From: Dinghuibacter silviterrae
Lineage (GTDB): Bacteria; Bacteroidota; Bacteroidia; Chitinophagales; Chitinophagaceae
Length of the DNA stretch: 64,000 bases
Reading direction: 5' to 3'
NCBI RefSeq assembly: GCF_004366355.1
Contig: NZ_SODV01000001.1
Location: 186,001 to 250,000, forward strand
Positions within the stretch are counted from its first letter, which is position 1. Every line of letters starts with the position of its first letter. The notes under the pieces are model-generated. The model ran no database searches. It was not told where the DNA came from and saw only the letters and a program-made list of their open reading frames with translations. Below are positions 1 through 7,226 of the stretch, piece by piece. The position numbers and the translations under genes are program-made.

Positions 1-151
1 CCGCGGCCACATCCTCGAACTCCGTATCAAAGGCCTGTGCTATCTTATAGTCTTTGTGATCGAATTTGACCCTCAAGGCAACCGCCAGGGAGACAAAGGT
101 CCCGCACACGACCAGGACCAGGGCCAGCAGAATGATGTTACTTTTCTTCAT
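1..151 (-). CDS. Membrane-anchored protein, N-terminal fragment (cut by window edge)
   Basis: This is the first 50 or so codons of a gene that runs off the left edge. It starts at ATG 151, two bases after the stop of the GntR repressor gene, so it is almost certainly translated with it. The visible protein begins MKKSNIILLALVLVVCGTF, a short basic start followed by one hydrophobic segment (about residues 5-25) typical of a signal anchor or signal peptide. A polar stretch with acidic residues follows. The family cannot be named from this fragment. Because it is the last visible gene of a YtrA-type ABC operon, a membrane or envelope role linked to the transporter is likely, but that is inference. 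Confidence 0.6.
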   Translation of the reverse strand, partial: MKKSNIILLALVLVVCGTFVSLAVALRVKFDHKDYKIAQAFDTEFEDVAA

Positions 152-153
152 GG

Positions 154-528
154 CTATTTGGATGAAAATTGTTGTTTGAATTGTTGAAACGGCTCCTTCA
201 GGTCTTCCCATTTCATACCCAGTAGATAGAGGTTCCGGAAGAACACGGGCAGGTCGTTTTCCATAAATTCCTTTTTCTTGACGGCGAGCGCGCTTTGCAG
301 ACCGCCGGGGGCTATGAAAAAACCGATCCCGCGCTGGTTGTAAATGATCCCCGATTGCTGGAGCCAGTCATAGGTCCGCATCACCGTATTGGGGTTGACT
401 TCCAATTGGACAGCCAGCTCCCGGACGGACGGCACCTTGTCCTCCGCCTTCCATTCTTTCAACAGGATCCGCTCGCACACGAAGTCCGCGATCTGTAGGT
501 ATATCGATTGTGACGAATTGAATTGCAT
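154..528 (-). CDS. GntR-family transcriptional repressor, YtrA subfamily
   Basis: This 124-residue DNA-binding regulator has an N-terminal GntR winged helix-turn-helix (about residues 8-75; motif VPSVRELAVQLEVNPNTVMR) followed by only about 45 residues. That short tail is the hallmark of the YtrA subfamily, which lacks a large effector domain and usually regulates its own ABC-transporter operon. It sits 10 bases downstream of the ABC permease gene and 2 bases upstream of the next gene, so it belongs to the same transcript. The likely binding site is the perfect 9-bp inverted repeat at 2191-2214 next to the operon promoter. The effector is unknown; YtrA-type regulators elsewhere respond to cell-envelope stress. 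Confidence 0.9.
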   Translation of the reverse strand: MQFNSSQSIYLQIADFVCERILLKEWKAEDKVPSVRELAVQLEVNPNTVMRTYDWLQQSGIIYNQRGIGFFIAPGGLQSALAVKKKEFMENDLPVFFRNLYLLGMKWEDLKEPFQQFKQQFSSK

Positions 529-538
529 AACTTAATCT

Positions 539-1330
539 TTAGATTTCCTTCTCCTTCAACCTGAAATATGCCGCGACCCAAAACACCGGAGCCCATATAT
601 AACGCCCCACGAACAGAAGCACCTTGGACAACCACAGGGGAAACGTAAACAGCATCTCCCCATACCCATTGTTCATACGCACCACCCCCAGGTCGGCAAA
701 ACTCACGTTTTCGCCTTTGGTTATGGGCAAGACCACATAGCCCATGAACAGGACAAAAGCGACGATGGTAACGGCCCCTGTCACGGTAGTCTTTACAAAG
801 GCAAAGCGTTCGAAATAGACCGATCCCAGGAGATAAAGTGTTTGTACCGCTACATAGAGGAGAGAGAGATACCACCGGAAAAGAGGAATTCCAATTCCGA
901 CAAAATTCGGCAGGTGTGCCAGGTGAAGGCGGGGATTCGTGGCCACCAGGCCAAAAGCCGCGGCGCGGATCAGAAAGAAGATCAGTATGTAGGCTGCGTT
1001 AAAGAAAACCTGGGAGAACAGGATGCCGCAGACCAGCTTCTCCCCATGGGTGGCGGGAACACCCAGATAGTAGATCCCCGTGGTGCGCCCGGAAAGCTCG
1101 GAAAAGGACATGCCCGCCATAATACACCCCCCCAGAAAAAGACCGACAAAGAAAAATATGAACAGGGGTTCGACATACAGCGTCTGATCGCTGGCGCACC
1201 ACCAAAGGATAAACGCGATGATCAGCAGCCCGGTGACGGCCGCCATCATAAGACTATACAGACGCGCACGCTCTGCCCATTGTTTACGGATCAGCAGCCC
1301 GAGGCGTTGAAAACTAAATGTTGCTTGCAT
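539..1330 (-). CDS. ABC transporter permease (YtrA-type operon)
   Basis: This is a 263-residue integral membrane protein. It starts with a short amphipathic stretch and has about six hydrophobic segments, including ones near residues 25-45, 52-75, 100-125, 145-170, 180-205 and 235-255. It has no ATPase motifs. It lies 14 bases after the ABC ATPase gene and 10 bases before the GntR gene, so it is the membrane half of a one-ATPase/one-permease exporter. The sequence does not reveal the substrate. Relatives in GntR-YtrA operons are usually linked to antibiotic or envelope stress, or to remodelling of membrane components. The function assignment rests on position and topology rather than a diagnostic motif. 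Confidence 0.8.
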   Translation of the reverse strand: MQATFSFQRLGLLIRKQWAERARLYSLMMAAVTGLLIIAFILWWCASDQTLYVEPLFIFFFVGLFLGGCIMAGMSFSELSGRTTGIYYLGVPATHGEKLVCGILFSQVFFNAAYILIFFLIRAAAFGLVATNPRLHLAHLPNFVGIGIPLFRWYLSLLYVAVQTLYLLGSVYFERFAFVKTTVTGAVTIVAFVLFMGYVVLPITKGENVSFADLGVVRMNNGYGEMLFTFPLWLSKVLLFVGRYIWAPVFWVAAYFRLKEKEI

Positions 1331-1344
1331 ATTGATTTTTTGTG

Positions 1345-2178
1345 TCAGGCCTGGAATGCGTGCAGCACGGCCGGGCGGTTCATGATGATGGCTTTATAAA
1401 GAAGCTCCAGGTCGACCTTTCCTTCTTCCCCGGTCGTATTGGCTACGACCAGCGCATTCCCTTTCAGCGAACTTTCGCTGTAGAGCGCGCCCCTGGTTTC
1501 TTCGCTGTCAAAGGAGATCTTGAACTGTAGGTGGGTTTGAATGTTGTCCAGGGTCTGGTCAAAAAGGATTTTCCCTTCATCGATGATCGTCACCCTGTCG
1601 ATCAGGTTCTCCAGGTCGCGCACCTGGTGAGTGCTGATCACGATGCACTTTTCCTCGTCCGCCGTCCCCGCCAGGACCTTACGGAACTGGCTTTTGGAAA
1701 TGATGTCCAACCCGTTGGTCGGTTCGTCCATCAACACCACCTGGGCGCCGGAGGCCAGGGCCAGGCTGATGAGCACCTTCTTTTTCTGCCCATAGCTCAT
1801 TTGTTGCAATGACCGTTCAAGAGGGATCTCAAACTCCAGCAATAACCGGGTATAGTATTCTTTGTTGAAATGGGGATAAAAAGGAGCCAGTACTTCCATA
1901 AACCGGGCCGGACGCACCGGGGGCACATAGAATTCCTCCGGCACCAGGAAAATCCGGTTCAGAAAAGCCGGTTGTCTTTTGGAGGGGTCCAGCCCCAGGA
2001 CACGGACCGAGCCCTTGTCGGGGAATAACAGCCCGGCAATGTTCCGCAGGAGCGTGGACTTCCCGGTCCCGTTCTTGCCAAGAAGGCCGTAAATGTGCCC
2101 CGGTTGCAGTTGCAGGCTCAGTCCGTTAAAGACCTTCCCTTTCTTGTACCCGAAGTGCAGGTTTTGAATATCGATCAT
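1345..2178 (-). CDS. ABC transporter ATP-binding protein
   Basis: This 277-residue nucleotide-binding domain powers the adjacent permease. It has Walker A GKNGTGKST (residues 34-42), a signature loop reading MSYGQ instead of LSGGQ (about 127-131), Walker B VVLMDEP with the D-loop NGLD (about 146-155), and an H-loop in ISTHQ. About 70 residues follow the ABC core, as is common in YtrB/CcmA-like exporters. It is the first gene of the minus-strand operon. The start ATG at 2178 lies 12 bases below the operator palindrome and about 38 bases below the -7 box. The altered signature is tolerated in this subfamily, so it is probably active. Confidence 0.9.
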   Translation of the reverse strand: MIDIQNLHFGYKKGKVFNGLSLQLQPGHIYGLLGKNGTGKSTLLRNIAGLLFPDKGSVRVLGLDPSKRQPAFLNRIFLVPEEFYVPPVRPARFMEVLAPFYPHFNKEYYTRLLLEFEIPLERSLQQMSYGQKKKVLISLALASGAQVVLMDEPTNGLDIISKSQFRKVLAGTADEEKCIVISTHQVRDLENLIDRVTIIDEGKILFDQTLDNIQTHLQFKISFDSEETRGALYSESSLKGNALVVANTTGEEGKVDLELLYKAIIMNRPAVLHAFQA

Positions 2179-2190
2179 GACTATTGTTTT

Positions 2191-2214
2191 AGTGTACTAT
2201 CGTACTAGTACACT
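2191..2214 (-). promoter_or_regulatory. Predicted YtrA/GntR operator palindrome
   Basis: AGTGTACTA (2191-2199) and TAGTACACT (2206-2214) form a perfect 9-bp inverted repeat around a 6-base spacer. It lies directly downstream of the -7 box, where transcription of the ABC operon should begin. A repressor bound here would block initiation. The half-site GT-rich/AC-rich pattern fits known GntR YtrA operators, and the operon encodes such a repressor. Confidence 0.85.
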
Positions 2215-2215
2215 A

Positions 2216-2246
2216 CAAAGATAATACGCAAATCGACATTTCCAAA
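2216..2246 (-). promoter_or_regulatory. Bacteroidota-type promoter of the ABC/GntR operon
   Basis: Read on the minus strand, TTTG (2243-2246) is followed after exactly 19 bases by TATCTTTG (2216-2223). This matches the Bacteroidota housekeeping consensus of -33 TTTG and -7 TAnnTTTG. It is the best promoter match in the window. Confidence 0.8.
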
Positions 2247-2256
2247 TTCCAGGCCC

Positions 2257-2264
2257 TAATTTTG
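2257..2264 (+). promoter_or_regulatory. Candidate -7 box of the maeB promoter
   Basis: TAATTTTG matches TAnnTTTG and lies 16 bases before the ATG at 2281, implying a very short leader. No good TTTG is seen 19 bases upstream. It stands back to back with the ABC operon promoter. Confidence 0.55.
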
Positions 2265-2280
2265 TAATTTGCGCGCATAT

Positions 2281-4641
2281 ATGCAGAATAATGAGCTCAG
2301 GCGTCAGCAGGCGTTGGAATACCACGCCAAGGGGCGTCCAGGTAAGATAGAGGTGGTGCCGACCAAAGGCACAAAAACCCAGCGGGAGCTCTCCCTGGCC
2401 TACTCTCCCGGTGTAGCGGAACCCTGCAAAGACATCCACGACAACGTCGAGAACGTCTATAAATACACCGCCAAAGGGAACCTGGTGGCGGTGATCACCA
2501 ACGGGACCGCGGTCCTGGGTCTGGGGAATATCGGTCCCGAAGCGTCAAAACCCGTCATGGAAGGCAAGGGCGTTCTCTTCAAGATCTTCGCGGACATAGA
2601 CGTCTTCGACATCGAGATCAACGAACACGATCCCGAGAAATTCATACAGATCGTCAAGGCGCTGGAGCCGACCTTCGGAGGGATCAACCTGGAGGACATC
2701 AAAGCCCCGGAATGTTTTGTCATCGAACGCCGGCTCCGGGAGGAGCTCCGCATCCCGGTCATGCACGACGACCAGCACGGGACGGCCATCATCAGCGGGG
2801 CCGCCCTGCTCAACGCCCTGGAGGTCCAGAAAAAGAAGATTGAAAGGGTTCGTTTCGTGGTCAACGGGGCCGGGGCCGCCGCCATGGCGTGCGTACAGCT
2901 CTATGTCTCGCTGGGGGCGAAATATGAAAACTTCATCCTGTTCGACAAGGACGGCCCCCTGCACGATGGGCGTACGGACCTGGATGACGTCCGGCGGAAA
3001 TTCTCCATCAAAGGCGAGGGCGCGTCTTCCAAAACCCTCGCGGACGCCATGAAGGAGGCCGACGTCTTTATCGGGCTCAGCGTAGGCGGGGTCGTTTCCC
3101 AGGACATGGTCCGGAGCATGGCTAAAAACCCCATCGTCTTCGCCATGGCCAACCCGGACCCGGAAATTCCGTATGACCTGGCGGTCGAGGCCCGCAAGGA
3201 CCTCATCATGGCCACAGGCCGCAGTGACTATCCCAACCAGGTCAACAACGTCCTAGGGTTCCCTTATATCTTCCGCGGCGCCCTCGACGTCCGCGCCACG
3301 GCCATCAACGAAGCCATGAAACTGGCGGCCGTCCATGCCCTCGCCGAGCTGGCCAAAAGCCCCGTGCCCGACATCGTCAACCTGGCCTATAACGAGCGCA
3401 ACATGCTCTTCGGCCCCACCTATATCATCCCCAAGCCCCTCGATCCCCGGCTCCTGTCGACCGTGGCCCCCGCGGTGGCAAAAGCGGCCATGGACAGCGG
3501 TGTCGCCCAGTCCCCCATCACGAATTGGGACGCCTACCGCCTGTCCCTCAACAAACGGCTGGGCCTAGACAACCACCTGCTTCGTATCCTGGGCAACAAG
3601 GCGCGCAAGGACCCCAAACGCGTGGTCTTTGCCGAAGCCGACAATATCCGCATCCTCAAGGCCGCCCAGCAGGTCATGGACGAGGGCATCGCCTATCCCA
3701 TCCTTTTGGGGGAGGAAAAGAAAATCCGCAAAATCGCGGATGCGGCGGGGATCGACATCGACAACATGCCCATCATCGACCCCCGGCACGAGGACCTCGC
3801 GGAAAAACGGAAAGAATACGGGGAACTGTTTTTCGCCAAGCGGCAACGCAAGGGGCTCAACCGGTACGAGGCCTTTAAAAGCATGAAGGACCGTATTCAC
3901 TTCGGTTGCATGATGCTGGACACTGGGGAGGCCGATGCCGTCATCAGCGGTCTGACCAAAAACTACCCCGAGACCATACGGCCCGCACTCCAGACCATAG
4001 GCACCGAAGCCGGCGTGAAAAAGATCGCCGGGATGTACATCCTGCTCACCAAAAAAGGACCGCTTTTCCTTGCCGATGCCACGGTGAACTTCAACCCCAC
4101 CGCGGAAGAGCTGGCGGACATCACCCTCATGGTGGCCAAGGAAGTCCGGACCTTCAACATGCGGCCCCGGATCGCCATGTTGTCCTATTCCAACTTCGGT
4201 TCCAGCAATTCCCCCGAGGCCAACCTCGTCCGGGAAGCGAGGGCGATCGTCAAAAAGCGGGACCCCAACCTCATCTGCGACGGGGAAATGCAGGGGATCC
4301 TGGCTTTTAACAAGGAGATCCTCAAGGACAATTACCCGTTTTGCGAGCTGATAGACGTCGGGGAAGTAAACACCCTTATTTTCCCCAATCTTTCCAGCGG
4401 CAATATTGCTTATAACCTGCTTCAGGAGATCGGCGGTGCAGAATCCATCGGCCCGATTCTCCTGGGTATGAATAAACCCGTCCACGTCCTCCAGTTGGGC
4501 AGCTCCGTGCAGTCCATCGTCAACATGGTGATCATTTCGGTGGTGGACGCCCAGCTCAAATGCAAGGATTGCAATGTTCAGGAAGAAGTGAGCCGGTCGA
4601 AGTGGTGGAAGAAGTTTCAAAAAGTAGCACACGACGTATAA
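2281..4641 (+). CDS. maeB: NADP-dependent malic enzyme with C-terminal phosphotransacetylase-like domain
   Basis: This 786-residue cytoplasmic enzyme oxidatively decarboxylates malate to pyruvate and supplies NADPH. The N-terminal malic domain carries the catalytic-Tyr region [11 protein letters not shown] and the metal-binding region MHDDQHGTA. The NAD(P)-binding Rossmann part has VNGAGAAA. From about residue 430 to the end is a phosphate acetyltransferase-like domain ([28 protein letters not shown]), the usual MaeB two-domain arrangement, in which the second part is regulatory rather than a working Pta. The family length is about 750-790, so this is full length. A TTG four codons upstream is in frame, but the ATG at 2281 is the better start. 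A strong hairpin follows the gene. Confidence 0.95.
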   Translation: MQNNELRRQQALEYHAKGRPGKIEVVPTKGTKTQRELSLAYSPGVAEPCKDIHDNVENVYKYTAKGNLVAVITNGTAVLGLGNIGPEASKPVMEGKGVLFKIFADIDVFDIEINEHDPEKFIQIVKALEPTFGGINLEDIKAPECFVIERRLREELRIPVMHDDQHGTAIISGAALLNALEVQKKKIERVRFVVNGAGAAAMACVQLYVSLGAKYENFILFDKDGPLHDGRTDLDDVRRKFSIKGEGASSKTLADAMKEADVFIGLSVGGVVSQDMVRSMAKNPIVFAMANPDPEIPYDLAVEARKDLIMATGRSDYPNQVNNVLGFPYIFRGALDVRATAINEAMKLAAVHALAELAKSPVPDIVNLAYNERNMLFGPTYIIPKPLDPRLLSTVAPAVAKAAMDSGVAQSPITNWDAYRLSLNKRLGLDNHLLRILGNKARKDPKRVVFAEADNIRILKAAQQVMDEGIAYPILLGEEKKIRKIADAAGIDIDNMPIIDPRHEDLAEKRKEYGELFFAKRQRKGLNRYEAFKSMKDRIHFGCMMLDTGEADAVISGLTKNYPETIRPALQTIGTEAGVKKIAGMYILLTKKGPLFLADATVNFNPTAEELADITLMVAKEVRTFNMRPRIAMLSYSNFGSSNSPEANLVREARAIVKKRDPNLICDGEMQGILAFNKEILKDNYPFCELIDVGEVNTLIFPNLSSGNIAYNLLQEIGGAESIGPILLGMNKPVHVLQLGSSVQSIVNMVIISVVDAQLKCKDCNVQEEVSRSKWWKKFQKVAHDV

Positions 4642-4647
4642 TCACCC

Positions 4648-4673
4648 GCGGCGCGCCCTCCCGGGCGCGCCGC
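4648..4673 (+). terminator. Strong GC-rich hairpin after maeB
   Basis: An 11-bp perfect stem (4648-4658 with 4663-4673) closes a 4-base TCCC loop just after the maeB stop codon. No T-run follows, so it may act as an mRNA 3' stabiliser or a partial terminator rather than a canonical intrinsic terminator before the downstream ABC pair. Confidence 0.6.
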
Positions 4674-4692
4674 ACAGTATAAATAACACCAG

Positions 4693-5433
4693 ATGGGATT
4701 TTTCGCACATTTCGGCCGTTACCTGTTGATGCTTAAAAGCATGTTCTCCAAACCGGAGAACGCAAAGATGTACTGGAAGGAGTTCATGCGTCAGTGCAAC
4801 GACATAGGGATCGGGTCCCTGGGCATCGTGGCCATTATTTCGATCTTTATGGGCGCGGTATCTACCGTCCAGACGGCCTACCAGTTGGTAAGCCCCATCA
4901 TCCCGCAGGCCACCATCGCCCAGATCGTGCGCGACACGGTGATCCTGGAATTCGCACCCACCCTGATTTGTATCGTACTGGCCGGGGTCGTGGGCTCCAA
5001 GATCGCCAGCGAACTGGGGAACATGCGGGTCTCCGAACAGATCGACGCCCTGGAGATCATGGGCATCAATACCCGTTCTTACCTGATTTTCCCAAAAATC
5101 GCCGCCTCCATGGTGACGATCCCCATGCTGGTCATTGTCGCCGCCGTCCTGGGCATCCTCGGCGGCCGGCTCGCGGGGTCTGCGGCAGGCATCATCTCCC
5201 CCACCGTATATGACAAGGGACTGCTCCAGATGTTCAAGCCGTATAACGTATTCGTGGCCGTAATGAAAGCCTATGCTTTCGCCTTTGTCATTTCCACCAT
5301 TCCGTCGTACTTCGGCTATTTCGTCGAGGGCGGCGCCCTGGAAATCGGCAAGGCCAGTACCAGGGCCGTCGTCGTCAGCTGTGTCGCGCTGTTGGGAATG
5401 GACTACCTTGTGTCGTCGCTTTTGCTACAATAA
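4693..5433 (+). CDS. MlaE-family lipid ABC transporter permease
   Basis: This 246-residue inner-membrane permease of the MlaE/YrbE family moves phospholipids or related lipids between the inner membrane and the periplasm. It shows the conserved family block ELGNMRVSEQIDALEIMGI (about residues 106-124) and about five hydrophobic segments after an amphipathic N-terminus. The length matches the family norm of about 245-260. The matching ATPase follows after 27 bases. The MCE-domain substrate-binding subunit (MlaD), which often follows in Bacteroidota, is not here and would have to be encoded elsewhere. The lipid direction (import or export) cannot be told from sequence. Confidence 0.9.
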   Translation: MGFFAHFGRYLLMLKSMFSKPENAKMYWKEFMRQCNDIGIGSLGIVAIISIFMGAVSTVQTAYQLVSPIIPQATIAQIVRDTVILEFAPTLICIVLAGVVGSKIASELGNMRVSEQIDALEIMGINTRSYLIFPKIAASMVTIPMLVIVAAVLGILGGRLAGSAAGIISPTVYDKGLLQMFKPYNVFVAVMKAYAFAFVISTIPSYFGYFVEGGALEIGKASTRAVVVSCVALLGMDYLVSSLLLQ

Positions 5434-5460
5434 GGCGCCGCCGCAACTCAATCATCATCT

Positions 5461-6240
5461 ATGATCGAAACCATTGATTTAAAGAAAGGATTTGGAGACA
5501 AGACGGTCATCAACGGCGTGAGCGCCACCTTTAAAAGCGGGCAGTGCAACCTCATCATCGGCACCAGCGGGAGCGGGAAAACCGTCCTGATGAAGTGCCT
5601 GGTGGGTCTGTTCGAACCCGACTCCGGCAGCATCATCTACGACAAGCGGAATTTTACGGAGATGGACGAGCACGAGCGCAAACAACTCCGCCAGCAGATC
5701 GGCATGCTCTTCCAGGGGTCCGCGCTTTTTGACAGCCAGACCGTCCAGCAAAATGTGATGTTCCCCCTGGACATGTTCACCAACCTGACCTATAAACAAA
5801 AGTGCAAAAAGGTCAACGAAACCCTTGACCGCGTAAACCTCAAGGACGCCAACCGGAAATTCCCCGCGGAGATCAGCGGGGGTATGAAAAAAAGGGTGGG
5901 CATCGCCCGGGCCATCGTCCTGCAACCGAAGTTTCTCTTTTGCGACGAACCCAATTCCGGTCTGGACCCCCAAACCAGCCTCCTGATCGACAAGCTCATC
6001 CACGAGATCACCGTGGAGTTTAAGATCACCACGGTCATCAATACCCACGATATGAATTCCGTTATGGAGATCGGGGATCATATCCTGTATATGTACCAGG
6101 GACAGAAGGAATGGGAGGGAAATAACAAAGAGATCATCTACAACAAGAACCAAAAGCTCAATGACTTCATATTTGCATCGGAATTCCTTAAGGACGCCAA
6201 GGCGATGCGCATGATCGAGATAGAAAGAGGCGAGAAATGA
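5461..6240 (+). CDS. MlaF-family lipid ABC transporter ATP-binding protein
   Basis: This 259-residue ATPase is the partner of the MlaE permease upstream. It has Walker A GTSGSGKT (residues 34-41), signature ISGGMKKR (about 137-144, the SGGM form typical of MlaF), Walker [12 protein letters not shown] (about 158-168) and an H-loop in INTHDM. The C-terminal 50 residues are charged. The two genes share a strand and a 27-base gap, so they are co-transcribed. The gene ends 46 bases before sucD, which has its own candidate -7 box. Confidence 0.9.
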   Translation: MIETIDLKKGFGDKTVINGVSATFKSGQCNLIIGTSGSGKTVLMKCLVGLFEPDSGSIIYDKRNFTEMDEHERKQLRQQIGMLFQGSALFDSQTVQQNVMFPLDMFTNLTYKQKCKKVNETLDRVNLKDANRKFPAEISGGMKKRVGIARAIVLQPKFLFCDEPNSGLDPQTSLLIDKLIHEITVEFKITTVINTHDMNSVMEIGDHILYMYQGQKEWEGNNKEIIYNKNQKLNDFIFASEFLKDAKAMRMIEIERGEK

Positions 6241-6249
6241 AATTTCCCC

Positions 6250-6257
6250 TATTTTTG
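6250..6257 (+). promoter_or_regulatory. Candidate -7 box upstream of sucD
   Basis: TATTTTTG matches TAnnTTTG and lies 29 bases before the sucD ATG. The -33 region is not recognisable, so sucD may be transcribed both from here and by read-through from the lipid ABC genes. Confidence 0.45.
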
Positions 6258-6286
6258 CGGGGCTTTATCCACTCAATTTCCTCCAC

Positions 6287-7162
6287 ATGAGCGTCTTGGT
6301 CAATAAGAACAGCAAGATTATCGTACAAGGATTCACCGGTACGGAAGGCACGTTTCACGCCACCCAAATGATCGAATACGGCACGCAGGTCGTCGGCGGG
6401 GTTACCCCCTCCAAGGGCGGCACGCGTCACCTGGACCGTCCCGTTTTCAATACGGTGGCGGATGCCGTCAAGGAAACAGGCGCAGACGTGAGCATTATCT
6501 TCGTACCCCCTGCCTTTGCCGCCGACGCCATCATGGAAGCCGCGGAAGCAGGCATCGGCCTGGTGATATGCATCACCGAAGGCATTCCCGTACAGGACAT
6601 GGTGAAAGCCCGCCACTACCTCGAAGGCAAGCCGGTTCGCCTGATCGGGCCCAACTGCCCTGGTGTCATCACCGCCGGGGAATGTAAAGTGGGGATCATG
6701 CCCGGCTTTATCTTCAAAAAAGGCACCATCGGTATCGTCTCCAAATCGGGGACCCTTACCTACGAAGCCGCCGACCAGCTCGTCAAGGCCGGTCTGGGTC
6801 ATACCACGGCCATCGGCATCGGGGGCGACCCCATCATCGGTACCACGACCAAAGAGGCGGTGGAACTGCTGATGAAGGACCCTGAAACCGAAGGCATCGT
6901 CATGATCGGCGAGATCGGCGGGGGCATGGAAGCAGAAGCCGCCCGCTGGATCAAAGAGAACGGCACCAAACCCGTCGTCGGCTTCATCGCCGGCCAGACG
7001 GCTCCTCCCGGACGCCGCATGGGTCACGCCGGGGCCATCGTCGGCGGTGCCGACGACACCGCGGCCGCCAAAATGAAAATCATGGCCGACTGTGGTATCC
7101 ACGTGGTCGCCAGCCCCGCGGACATCGGAAAGACCATGGCCGGGGTTTTCAAGAAAAAATAA
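6287..7162 (+). CDS. sucD: Succinate-CoA ligase alpha subunit
   Basis: This 291-residue alpha subunit of succinyl-CoA synthetase performs the TCA-cycle step converting succinyl-CoA to succinate with substrate-level ATP or GTP formation. The CoA-binding Rossmann domain begins with [12 protein letters not shown], and CPGVITAGE and SKSGTLTYE follow. The phosphorylated histidine is His247 in [10 protein letters not shown]. Length and motifs are normal. The beta subunit gene sucC is not adjacent; separate sucC and sucD loci are common in Bacteroidota. The start ATG at 6287 follows a 46-base gap containing a -7-like box, and an intrinsic terminator closes the gene. Confidence 0.96.
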   Translation: MSVLVNKNSKIIVQGFTGTEGTFHATQMIEYGTQVVGGVTPSKGGTRHLDRPVFNTVADAVKETGADVSIIFVPPAFAADAIMEAAEAGIGLVICITEGIPVQDMVKARHYLEGKPVRLIGPNCPGVITAGECKVGIMPGFIFKKGTIGIVSKSGTLTYEAADQLVKAGLGHTTAIGIGGDPIIGTTTKEAVELLMKDPETEGIVMIGEIGGGMEAEAARWIKENGTKPVVGFIAGQTAPPGRRMGHAGAIVGGADDTAAAKMKIMADCGIHVVASPADIGKTMAGVFKKK

Positions 7163-7181
7163 CGCCACCCAACGTTGATAC

Positions 7182-7212
7182 AAACCGCCTCCGGGCGGTT
7201 TTTTTGTTTTTA
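7182..7212 (+). terminator. Intrinsic terminator after sucD
   Basis: AAACCGCC (7182-7189), loop TCCG and GGCGGTTT (7194-7201) make an 8-bp stem that runs directly into a T-rich tract. This is a textbook Rho-independent terminator. Confidence 0.9.
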
Positions 7213-7226
7213 TATAACTTAGTTCT

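Noticed and set aside
2269-2280. TTG start of maeB four codons upstream
   Set aside because: The ATG at 2281 fits the family N-terminus and the TTG lies at the expected transcription start.
3565-4632. Long minus-strand reading frame (355 codons) opposite maeB
   Set aside because: It is a mirror of the high-GC coding strand; the plus-strand protein has clear MaeB motifs and the antisense protein has no family character.
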